Assembly (NCBI RefSeq): GCF_001424485.1
Contig: NZ_LMQC01000002.1
Location: 2,387 to 66,386 of the forward strand
Reading direction: 5' to 3'
Source of the DNA: Modestobacter sp. Leaf380
Lineage (GTDB): Bacteria > Actinomycetota > Actinomycetes > Mycobacteriales > Geodermatophilaceae
DNA length: 64,000 nt
Below the pieces are notes generated by a model. It ran no database searches, was not told where the DNA came from, and saw only the letters and a list, made by a program, of their open reading frames with translations. Position numbers and translations under genes: made by a program. Shown here piece after piece: positions 26,728 through 34,651 of the stretch (position 1 is its first letter; every line of letters starts with the position of its first letter).

Positions 26728-28827
26728 ATGAGCTCGCTGCCCACCTCGCACGCCCCCAGCCGGGTCCTCTTCGGCGCGGCCTACTACGCGGAGTACCAGC
26801 AGACCGACCGGCTGGAGCAGGACCTCGACCTGATGGCGGCCGCCGGTTTCACGGTGATCCGGGTCGGTGAGTCGGTGTGGTCGACGTGGGAACCCCGCGA
26901 CGGCGAGTTCGACCTGGAGTGGCTGCTGCCGGTGCTCGACGGGGCCCACGCCCGGGGGATCAGCGTCGTCCTGGGCACACCGACCTACGCCGTCCCCCCG
27001 TGGCTGCAGCAGGCCCACCCCGAGATCGCCGCCGAGCGCAGCACCGGGGAGCGGATCCCGTGGGGCGCCCGCCAGGAGGTGGACTACACCCACCCGGCGT
27101 TCCTGTTCCACGCCGAACGGGTCGTCCGCGCCGTGCTGCGCCGCTACGCCACCCACCCCGCGGTGATCGGCTTCCAGGTCGACAACGAGCCGGGTCTGGA
27201 GCTGTTCCACAACCAGGGCGTCTTCAGCCGGTTCGTGCGTCGGCTCAAGGCCGAGTTCGGCGACGTCGAGACCCTCAACCGGGAGTGGGGCCTCGCCTAC
27301 TGGTCACACCGCCTGGACGACTGGTCGGAGCTGTGGCGCCCGGAGGGCAACAGCTTCCCGCAGTACGACCTGGCCTGGCGCCGGTTCCAGGCCGAGCTCA
27401 CCACCGAGTTCATCGGCTGGCAGGCCGCCCTGGTGGGTGAGTACAAGGCGCCCGGCCAGTTCGTCACCACGTGCCTGCAGTACCCCCGCCGGGGCCTGGA
27501 CGACGAGCAGCTGTTCGCCGGTCTCGACATCGCCGCGGGCAACCCCTACTACGGGATGCAGGACCAGCTGGCGATCGGCCAGGAGCACGAGCCGCTGGAC
27601 TACTGGGTCACCAGCGGGGTGCCGGGTCTCTTCCGCCAGGCCGACCGCATGTGGGCCTCCAAGCAGGCGCGGTACCTCATCACCGAGACCAACGCCCAGG
27701 GCATCGGGGCCGCGGACACGACGTTCCCGCCCTACCCCGGTCAGCTCAAGCAGGCGGCGTACGCGTTCGTCTCCCGCGGCGCGGCGATGATCGAGTACTG
27801 GCAGTGGAACACGCTGCCCTACGGAGCCGAGACCTACTGGGGCGGGATCCTCCCGCACAGCCTCCAGCCGGGCCGGGTGTACCGGGAGATCGCCGAGATC
27901 GGTGCCGAGCTGCAGGCGGTCGGCACGACCCTGGACGGCTACGAGCCCGACGCCGATGTCGCGGTCCTGTGGTCGAACCCCAGCCGGTTCGCCCTGCAGT
28001 TCATGCCGCCCTTCCGCACCGACGGGGTGGCCGACGACGCTGCCTACGAGAAGATCGTCGACGCCTTCCACCGCGGTGTCGTCGACTCCGGTCGACAGGC
28101 CCGGCTGCTGCACACCGGTCAGGCCCTGGCCCTGGGAGCGCAGGCGCTGGTCGACCGCTTCCCGGTGCTGGTCGCCGCCGGGGTGTACGTCGCCACCGAC
28201 GACGAGCTGGACCTGCTGGCCGAGTACGCCCGGCTGGGCGGTCACCTCGTCCTGGGTCCCCGCACCGGCTACGCCGACGAGCAGGCCCGGGCCCGTGCCG
28301 CTGTGTCGCCGGCGCGGCTCGCAGCGGCGGCCGGCGTCCACTACGCGGAGTTCAGCAACCTGCTCGCCGCCGTCCCCGTGCACGCGGTCGGCCCCGACCT
28401 CCAGGCCACCGGTCACGCCCGGGACTGGGTCGACGGGCTGGTGCTCGACGGCGCCACGCCCCTCGCCTCCTACGACCACCCGCACTTCGGCACCTTCCCG
28501 GCCGTGACCACGCACGCCCACGGTCGGGGTCGGGTCACCGTGGTCGGTTGCCTGCCCTCCCCGGACCTGGCGGCCGCCGTCCTCGCCTGGGCCCAGCCCG
28601 CCCCGGTGGCTGCGGCCCTGGGCGCCGCAGGGAGCCCCCAGGTGACCGTGTCGTCGGGCCGACTGCCGGACGGACGGCGGGCCTGGTTCGTCTTCAACTG
28701 GGGCTGGGCCCCCACCGATCTGGTCCTGAGCTCTTCCGTCCAGGACCTGACGACCGGGAGCCTGCACACCAGCGGCTCCGCGATCGCCCTCGATGCCTGG
28801 TCGACGCACGCCCTGGTCGACCAGTGA
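26728..28827 (+). CDS. GH42 family beta-galactosidase (divergent member)
   Basis: 699 residues with no signal peptide, so cytoplasmic. A TIM barrel carries the GH42 acid/base at Glu154 ('VIGFQVDNEPG') and the nucleophile at Glu320 ('RYLITETNAQG'). A trimerisation-like domain (about 395-600) and a small C-terminal beta domain ending 'RRAWFVFNWGWAP' follow. It should split imported beta-galactosides. Its opening 'FGAAYYAEYQQTDRLEQDL' differs from the classical 'GGDYNPEQW' of the second GH42 here, so the two enzymes probably prefer different linkages or chain lengths. GGAG precedes the ATG. First gene of a five-gene operon. Confidence 0.9.
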   Translation: MSSLPTSHAPSRVLFGAAYYAEYQQTDRLEQDLDLMAAAGFTVIRVGESVWSTWEPRDGEFDLEWLLPVLDGAHARGISVVLGTPTYAVPPWLQQAHPEIAAERSTGERIPWGARQEVDYTHPAFLFHAERVVRAVLRRYATHPAVIGFQVDNEPGLELFHNQGVFSRFVRRLKAEFGDVETLNREWGLAYWSHRLDDWSELWRPEGNSFPQYDLAWRRFQAELTTEFIGWQAALVGEYKAPGQFVTTCLQYPRRGLDDEQLFAGLDIAAGNPYYGMQDQLAIGQEHEPLDYWVTSGVPGLFRQADRMWASKQARYLITETNAQGIGAADTTFPPYPGQLKQAAYAFVSRGAAMIEYWQWNTLPYGAETYWGGILPHSLQPGRVYREIAEIGAELQAVGTTLDGYEPDADVAVLWSNPSRFALQFMPPFRTDGVADDAAYEKIVDAFHRGVVDSGRQARLLHTGQALALGAQALVDRFPVLVAAGVYVATDDELDLLAEYARLGGHLVLGPRTGYADEQARARAAVSPARLAAAAGVHYAEFSNLLAAVPVHAVGPDLQATGHARDWVDGLVLDGATPLASYDHPHFGTFPAVTTHAHGRGRVTVVGCLPSPDLAAAVLAWAQPAPVAAALGAAGSPQVTVSSGRLPDGRRAWFVFNWGWAPTDLVLSSSVQDLTTGSLHTSGSAIALDAWSTHALVDQ

Positions 28828-28877
28828 CCCACCCCCGGCCGCCCTGGCGCGGGACTGCACCCACAGAGAGAGCAACG

Positions 28878-30233
28878 ATGAAGAAGGCACCGCGCACCGC
28901 ACTGGCCATGGCGACCAGCGCCGCGATCCTGGGCATGACGCTCGCGGGATGTTCCTCCGGTGGCGGGGAGGACGACACCGCAGGCTCCGAGCCGGTCTCC
29001 CAGGCCGACATCGACGAGGCGCTGCAGACCCCGACCGAGCTGACGTTCTGGACCTGGGTGCCCGACATCGAGGACGAGGTGGCCCTCTTCGAGGCGGCGT
29101 ACCCCGCCATCGACGTCACCGTCGAGAACGTCGGCCAGGGCCTGGACCACTACCAGAAGGTGCGCACGGCCCTCGAGGCCGGCGACGGCGCCCCCGACGT
29201 CATCCAGGTCGAGTACCAGTACATCCCCTCCTTCACCCTCACCGACTCGTTGCTGGACCTGACCCCCTACGGGGCCGCGGACATCAGCGGCGACTACGTC
29301 GACTGGGCCTGGAACCAGGTCTCCTCCGACGAGGGCATCTGGGCGATCCCGCAGGACATCGGCCCGATGGGCAACCTCTACCGGTCCGACATCATGGCCC
29401 AGGCCGGCGTCACCGAGCCCCCGGCCACCTACGCCGACTACGCCACCGCGGCCGAGCAGGTCCGCAGTGCCACCGGCAGCTACATCTCCAACCTGCCGAG
29501 CAACGACCCGGCCCAGGTCACCGGTCTGCTCTGGCAGGCCGGCGTCCGGCCGTGGAGCTGGGACGGCGACCAGACGGTCTCCATCGACGTCAACAGCCCC
29601 GAGGCGCAGGAGGTCATGACCTACTGGCAGGACCTGATCGACCGCGACCTGGTCGGGACCGATGCCGACTTCAACGACGCCTTCTACCAGGGCCTGTCGA
29701 CCGGCACCTACGCCGGCTGGCTGACCGCGGCCTGGGGCCCGATCTTCCTGCAGGGCACGGCCGAGGCGACCTCGGGCCAGTGGTCGGCAGCCCCGCTGCC
29801 GCAGTGGGAGGAGGGCCAGGAGGTCTCCGGCAACTGGGGCGGGTCCACCGACGCCGTGCTGTCCACCACGGAGAACCCGATCGCCGCGGCGGCCCTGGCG
29901 CAGTTCATCAACCACGACCCCGAGTCGACGGCGCTCTTCGCCAACCAGCAGTTCCTCTTCCCGGCCAGCACCGAGCTGCTCGCCGACGAGTCCTTCACCG
30001 GCTCCGAGGTCGCGTTCTTCGGTGGTCAGAAGGTGAACGAGCTCTTCGCCGGCATCGCCGAGACGGTGGACACCGACTTCACCTGGCTGCCCTTCATGGA
30101 GTTCGTCTACTCCTCGTTCAACGAGACCGTCGGCACCGCCATCGGTGACCGCGGCGACCTCGTCGGCGCCCTCGACGACTGGCAGGCCCAGATCGTCCGC
30201 TACGCCGAGGACCAGGGCTTCACCGTCGAGTAA
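28878..30233 (+). CDS. CUT1 ABC transporter sugar-binding lipoprotein
   Basis: 451 residues. A lipoprotein signal (MKKAPRTALAMATSAAILGM) ends in the lipobox LAGC with the lipidated cysteine at 25. The mature part is a family 1 solute-binding protein ('LTFWTWVPDIEDEVALFEAAYPAIDV', 'YQKVRTALEAGDGAPDVIQVEYQYIPSF'). It captures a sugar, probably a beta-galacto-oligosaccharide given its operon, outside the membrane and delivers it to the two permeases that follow. A stem-loop lies between it and the permeases. An in-frame extension upstream overlapping the GH42 gene is spurious. Confidence 0.93.
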   Translation: MKKAPRTALAMATSAAILGMTLAGCSSGGGEDDTAGSEPVSQADIDEALQTPTELTFWTWVPDIEDEVALFEAAYPAIDVTVENVGQGLDHYQKVRTALEAGDGAPDVIQVEYQYIPSFTLTDSLLDLTPYGAADISGDYVDWAWNQVSSDEGIWAIPQDIGPMGNLYRSDIMAQAGVTEPPATYADYATAAEQVRSATGSYISNLPSNDPAQVTGLLWQAGVRPWSWDGDQTVSIDVNSPEAQEVMTYWQDLIDRDLVGTDADFNDAFYQGLSTGTYAGWLTAAWGPIFLQGTAEATSGQWSAAPLPQWEEGQEVSGNWGGSTDAVLSTTENPIAAAALAQFINHDPESTALFANQQFLFPASTELLADESFTGSEVAFFGGQKVNELFAGIAETVDTDFTWLPFMEFVYSSFNETVGTAIGDRGDLVGALDDWQAQIVRYAEDQGFTVE

Positions 30234-30242
30234 CCGTCCGCG

Positions 30243-30275
30243 GTGGGGCGGCACCAGGACCTGGTGTCGCCCCAC
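30243..30275 (+). terminator. Intra-operon stem-loop after the binding-protein gene
   Basis: Arms 30243-30256 and 30262-30275 form a 14-bp stem with one G-T pair and a 5-base loop, between the binding-protein gene and the permeases. Such structures often protect the upstream mRNA or partly terminate it, making more binding protein than permease. Confidence 0.6.
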
Positions 30276-30301
30276 CCGGCCCCGTCAGGCAGAGGAACCC
30301 C

Positions 30302-31228
30302 ATGGCGAGCACCACCACGACGCACCGACCCACCGCGACCAGGCGGCGCAAGCAGGCTGCGGCCGCCTACCTGTTCATCGCACCGTTCTTCCTGGTCTTC
30401 ACCACGATGCTGGTGGTCCCGCTGGGCTACTCCCTGTACCTGAGCCTCTTCCAGGACCGGCTCATCGGCGGGACGTCCTTCGTGGGGCTGGACAACTACG
30501 TCCAGGCCCTCACGGACTCGGCGTTCTTCGGCGGGCTGGGACGCATGGCGGTGTTCCTCGTCGTCCAGGTGCCGATCATGCTCGGGGTGGCCCTGTTCCT
30601 GGCCCTGGCGCTGGACAGCGGTCGCGCCCGAGGCTCCAAGGCGCTGCGGCTGGTCTACTTCGTGCCCTACGCCGTCCCCGGCGTCGTCGCCACCCTCATG
30701 TGGGGCTACCTGTACGGCCGCGACTTCGGCCCGATCGCCCAGCTGGCCCGGGCCGTGGGTCTGGACACCCCGACCTTCCTGGACTCCGGCAGCATCCTCG
30801 GCTCGATGATGAACATCGTCACCTGGGAGTACGTCGGCTACAACATGATCATCATGTACGCCGCGCTGCGGTCGATCCCGACCGAGCTCTACGAGGCCGC
30901 CGAGATGGACGGTGCCAGCCAGGCCCGCATCGCCTGGAGCATCAAGATCCCCGCCATCCGCCCGGCGATCCTGCTGACGGTCATCTTCTCGGTGATCGGG
31001 ACCTTCCAGCTCTTCAACGAGCCCAGCCTCCTGGACACCATCGCGCCCAACGCGATCTCCAACGCCTTCACCCCGAACTTCTACGCGTACAACCTCGCCT
31101 TCGTGAACCAGGACGTGAACTACGCAGCCGCGATCGCCTTCCTCCTCGGGCTCTTCATCGCGGTCGTGTCCTACGTCGTCCAACTGGGCTCCGCACGCGG
31201 GGAGCGCAAGCAGGAGAGCTCCCGATGA
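30302..31228 (+). CDS. CUT1 ABC permease (MalF type)
   Basis: 308 residues, six hydrophobic helices after a basic N-terminus. The first helix is 'AAAYLFIAPFFLVFTTMLVVPLGYSLY'. The EAA loop that contacts the ATPase is near 197 ('YEAAEMDGASQARIAWSIKIPAIRP'). It forms half of the transmembrane channel for the sugar caught by the preceding lipoprotein. Its stop overlaps the start of the second permease (ATGA). Confidence 0.93.
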   Translation: MASTTTTHRPTATRRRKQAAAAYLFIAPFFLVFTTMLVVPLGYSLYLSLFQDRLIGGTSFVGLDNYVQALTDSAFFGGLGRMAVFLVVQVPIMLGVALFLALALDSGRARGSKALRLVYFVPYAVPGVVATLMWGYLYGRDFGPIAQLARAVGLDTPTFLDSGSILGSMMNIVTWEYVGYNMIIMYAALRSIPTELYEAAEMDGASQARIAWSIKIPAIRPAILLTVIFSVIGTFQLFNEPSLLDTIAPNAISNAFTPNFYAYNLAFVNQDVNYAAAIAFLLGLFIAVVSYVVQLGSARGERKQESSR

Positions 31229-32142
31229 CCACCACGTTGCTCCCGCCCGTGGAACGCCCCACGGCACCCCCGGCACGACGACGGCGCAACCCGCGCGACC
31301 GGCGCAGCACCCCGCTGACGGTCCTGCTGTGGCTCTGTGCCGCCTACTTCCTGCTGCCCCTGGTCTGGCTGGTCATCGCCAGCACCAAGGACAACGCGGA
31401 CCTGTTCTCCACGTTCGGGCTCTGGTTCGGCGAGCGGTTCTCCCTCTGGGACAACCTGGTGTCGGTGTTCACCAACCGCGACGGCATCTACGGCCGGTGG
31501 GCGCTGAACACCGTCTTCTACGCGCTGGCCAGCGGTGGCGGTGCGGCCCTGCTGTCCACGATGGCCGGCTACGCCTTCGCCAAGTACCGGTTCCCGGGCT
31601 CGCGGGCCCTGTTCAGCGTCACCCTCGGCGCGATCATGATCCCGCTGACGGCGCTGGCCCTGCCGACCTACCTGCTGTTCAACACCTTCGGGATCACCGA
31701 CACCCCGTGGGCAGTCATCCTGCCCTCGCTGGTCAGCCCGTTCGGGGTCTACCTGATGCGCGTCTACGCAGCAGACGCCGTCCCGGACTCGCTGATCGAG
31801 GCGGCCCGGGTCGACGGGGCCGGGGAGTTCCGCATCTTCTGGCAGGTCAGCCTGCGGCTGCTCGGGCCCGGCGTGGTCACGGTGTTCCTCTTCGCGCTGG
31901 TCGCCACCTGGAACAACTACTTCCTGCCGCTGATCATGCTCAACCGTTCCGAGCTCTACCCCCTCACCGTCGGGCTGGCCCAGCAGCAGCTGGCCAGCGC
32001 CCAGGGGGGCGGTGGCTCCCAGGCCCTGTTCTCGACAGTGATCACCGGCTCCCTGGTGAGCATCGTGCCGCTGGTCGTGGCCTTCCTCTTCCTGCAGCGC
32101 TACTGGCAGTCGGGTCTGGCGGCCGGGTCGGTCAAGCAGTGA
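31225..32142 (+). CDS. CUT1 ABC permease (MalG type)
   Basis: 305 residues, six helices. It has the MalG-type opening ('PLTVLLWLCAAYFLLPLVWLVIAS') and an EAA loop near 192 ('IEAARVDGAGEFRIFWQVSLRLLGP'). It pairs with the MalF-type subunit. Start overlaps the previous stop by four bases (31225-31228), and its own stop overlaps the second GH42 gene in a GTGA (32139-32142), so three consecutive genes are translationally coupled. Confidence 0.93.
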   Translation: MTTTLLPPVERPTAPPARRRRNPRDRRSTPLTVLLWLCAAYFLLPLVWLVIASTKDNADLFSTFGLWFGERFSLWDNLVSVFTNRDGIYGRWALNTVFYALASGGGAALLSTMAGYAFAKYRFPGSRALFSVTLGAIMIPLTALALPTYLLFNTFGITDTPWAVILPSLVSPFGVYLMRVYAADAVPDSLIEAARVDGAGEFRIFWQVSLRLLGPGVVTVFLFALVATWNNYFLPLIMLNRSELYPLTVGLAQQQLASAQGGGGSQALFSTVITGSLVSIVPLVVAFLFLQRYWQSGLAAGSVKQ

Positions 32143-34085
32143 TCGGCGGCCACCGGTTCCTCTACGGCGGGGACTACAACCCCGAGCAGTGGCCCGAGCC
32201 CGTGTGGACCGACGACGTCGCCAGGATGCGCGAGGCGGGTGTCACCACGGCCACCGTGGGGGTGTTCTCCTGGGCCGACCTGCAGCCGCGTCAGGGCGCC
32301 TTCGAGTTCGGCTGGCTGGACCGCGTGCTCGACCTGCTGCACGCCGGCGGCATCGGTGTCGACCTGGCCACCGCGACGGCGTCCCCGCCGCCCTGGGCCG
32401 GAACGGGGCACCCGGACCTCTACGCCGTCGACGAGCGTGGCGCCCGGTACTGGCACGGCAGCCGGCAGCACTACGCGCCCACGTCGGTGCGGTACCGCCG
32501 CCTGGCGGCCGAGCTGGTCCACGCCATGGCCGAGCGCTACGTCGACCACCCCGCCGTCCAGATGTGGCACGTGAACAACGAGTACGGCTGCCACGTGGCA
32601 CTGGACCACTCGGCGTCCGCCGAACGGGCCTTCCGCGAGTGGCTGCAGGACCGGTACCTCACCATCGGCGGCCTCAACGACGCGTGGGGAACCTCCTTCT
32701 GGTCCCAGCGCTACGGCACCTTCGACGAGGTCACGACCCCCCGGCACGCGCCCTACAGTCGCAACCCCGCCCAGGTCCTGGACTTCCGCCGGTTCTCCTC
32801 CGACGCGCTGCTGGAGTGCTACCTGGCCGAGCGGGACGTCCTCCGGGCGGCCGGTGCCATCCAGCCGATCACCACGAACTTCATCGGGTTCAACAAGAAC
32901 GTCGACTACCGCACCTGGGCGCCTGAGATCGACGTCGTCAGCGACGACTGCTACCCCGACCCCGCCCACCCCGACGGGTACCGGCACGGCGCCTTCGAAC
33001 GCGACCTGGTCCGTGGGCTGAGCCCCGATCGCCCCTGGCTGCTGATGGAGCAGGCCAGCAGTGCGGTCAACTGGCGCCCCCGCAACGCGCCCAAGTCACC
33101 GGGACAGATGGCGGCCTGGTCGATGCAGTCGATCGCTCGGGGTGCCGACGGCATCCTGTTCTTCCAGTGGCGGCAGTCCCGGGCCGGTGCCGAGAAGTTC
33201 CACTCCGCGATGCTGCCGCACGCCGGGACGGGGACCCGCACCTGGCGGGAGGTGTGTGCCCTCGGTGCCCGCCTGCGCGAGCTCCCCGCGCTGCCAGCTG
33301 CCGCACCCGCGCCGGTGGCGCTGGTCCACGAGTGGGAGAACTGGTGGGCGCTGGAGGGCACGGACCACCCGGCCGACCTGGACCACCAGCAGGTGCTCAC
33401 CGCCTGGCACCTGGCCACCCAGGACGAGCACCTGGCCTGCGACGTGACCGGGGCGGCGGGGCCGTTCGGGGACCGGCGGGTCGTCCTGGCCCCGGCGTTG
33501 TACCTGCTCCGCGCCGAGGCCGCCGCAGCCCTGGTCGCGTTCGTGACGGCGGGTGGGACGCTGGTGCTGACGTCCTTCAGCGACGTCGTCGACGAGTGCG
33601 ACCGCCTCCGTGAGGGCGGCTTCCTGACCCAGCTGCGCGACATCGCCGGCATCGAGGTCCTCGAGCACGCCGGTGTCCCCGACGACGCCGCCCGTGCCGT
33701 CGGGCAGCTCGACCTGACCCTGGGCGGGATCGTGGAGGACGTCGAGGCGCGGGAGGCGACCGTGCTCGCCCGCTTCACCGACGGGCCCTACGCCGGCGGC
33801 CCGGCCCTGACGCGGAAGACCCACGCCTCCGGCGGTTCGGTGGTCTACGCGGCGGGACAGCTCGACCGGGCGTCGGCCCGGGCGGTCCTGCAGCTCGTGG
33901 TCCCCCAGGACGCCCGGGACCCCGACTTCGAGGGTCTCCCCGAGGACGTCGAGGCCGTGCGCCGTGGCGGGGTCGTATTCGTGGTCAACCACGCCGCCCA
34001 CCCGGTCCACGTCCGGGTCGGCGGCACCGACCTGGACCTCGAGTCGCAGGAGGTCGCGGTCCTCGACGGCACCCGGCGGGTGTGA
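32139..34085 (+). CDS. GH42 beta-galactosidase (classical type)
   Basis: 648 residues, cytoplasmic. It opens with the family signature 'FLYGGDYNPEQW'. The acid/base is Glu148 ('MWHVNNEYGCH'), and the nucleophile is Glu304 ('LLMEQASS'). The barrel is followed by the trimerisation domain ('PVALVHEWENWWALEG') and the small C-terminal beta domain. It hydrolyses terminal beta-galactose from imported oligosaccharides, complementing the divergent GH42 at the head of the operon. The GTG at 32139 is fixed by the GTGA overlap with the permease gene. Confidence 0.95.
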   Translation: MIGGHRFLYGGDYNPEQWPEPVWTDDVARMREAGVTTATVGVFSWADLQPRQGAFEFGWLDRVLDLLHAGGIGVDLATATASPPPWAGTGHPDLYAVDERGARYWHGSRQHYAPTSVRYRRLAAELVHAMAERYVDHPAVQMWHVNNEYGCHVALDHSASAERAFREWLQDRYLTIGGLNDAWGTSFWSQRYGTFDEVTTPRHAPYSRNPAQVLDFRRFSSDALLECYLAERDVLRAAGAIQPITTNFIGFNKNVDYRTWAPEIDVVSDDCYPDPAHPDGYRHGAFERDLVRGLSPDRPWLLMEQASSAVNWRPRNAPKSPGQMAAWSMQSIARGADGILFFQWRQSRAGAEKFHSAMLPHAGTGTRTWREVCALGARLRELPALPAAAPAPVALVHEWENWWALEGTDHPADLDHQQVLTAWHLATQDEHLACDVTGAAGPFGDRRVVLAPALYLLRAEAAAALVAFVTAGGTLVLTSFSDVVDECDRLREGGFLTQLRDIAGIEVLEHAGVPDDAARAVGQLDLTLGGIVEDVEAREATVLARFTDGPYAGGPALTRKTHASGGSVVYAAGQLDRASARAVLQLVVPQDARDPDFEGLPEDVEAVRRGGVVFVVNHAAHPVHVRVGGTDLDLESQEVAVLDGTRRV

Positions 34086-34297
34086 GCGTGGCGCCCGGCG
34101 CCGCCCACCCCGGGGGCATGGACGGGCGGCCGTGCGACAACTGCGGCGGCGACCGGTTCACCCGTCGCCGCCGCTGCCGTCTGTGCGGCACCCTGGGGGC
34201 GCCGCCGGCCCCGTGCGTGCCCGGTGCGGTCCGCTCGGCACCCGTCCCCCCACCAGACGGGGGTTCCGCCTGGTCCTCTGGACCGCCGGCTGTCTGA
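34082..34297 (+). CDS. Possible small zinc-ribbon protein
   Basis: A 71-codon frame whose GTG overlaps the GH42 stop (GTGA), the same junction type as the genes before it. It encodes two CxxC knuckles, 'CDNCGGDRFTRRRRCRLCG', at about residues 18-36, like a zinc ribbon, then a proline-rich tail. No ribosome site independent of the overlap is seen, and codon use beyond the ribbon looks ordinary. It may be a real microprotein translated by coupling, or chance; I lean slightly against. Confidence 0.3.
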   Translation: MSVAPGAAHPGGMDGRPCDNCGGDRFTRRRRCRLCGTLGAPPAPCVPGAVRSAPVPPPDGGSAWSSGPPAV

Positions 34298-34651
34298 AGA
34301 ACTGTCGTCCGCACGGTCGGGTCGTCCTCTGGCCGCGCGGCTGCGGGTGTCGGAGCCGCGTGACGACGACGGCACCGAACCCGGGGTGGGCAGCGGCACC
34401 GGATCCCGATCGTCCCGGCACCCTCCGTGCTGCCGCTGTCAGGCGTTCCCGCTGGTCCCACGAGCGTGACGGAGGGGACGGTCCTGGGCGAGCGCGTGGC
34501 CTGGGCAACGCCGACGGGGACGCCGTGCTCGATGATCGGGGTCGGTGGGCTGGCCGTCCACCGACCTCCCCGGATCGGATGGGCCCGGTACGACAGCAGG
34601 GCCGGGCGTGAACCGCCCGGCCCTGCTGTCCTCACGAGGTGACCGGTCGGA
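34298..34651. other. Gene-poor stretch between operon end and the secreted protein gene
   Basis: About 350 bases with no convincing gene on either strand. The short open frames show no family motifs and no ribosome sites. Its only clear element is the 17-bp terminator at 34592-34630. Confidence 0.6.
34592..34630. terminator. Bidirectional terminator, perfect 17-bp stem
   Basis: Arms 34592-34608 and 34614-34630 with a 5-base loop, between the rightward GH42 operon and the leftward secreted-protein gene. Confidence 0.9.

Noticed and set aside
27471-30233. A 920-codon frame covering part of the GH42 gene and the binding protein
   Set aside because: The true protein starts at 28878 with a lipoprotein signal; the upstream extension is an out-of-frame read of the GH42 gene, not a fusion.
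31329-34085. Apparent fusion of permease-region sequence to the second GH42 enzyme
   Set aside because: The extension reads the permease gene out of frame. The GH42 signature begins right after the GTG at 32139.
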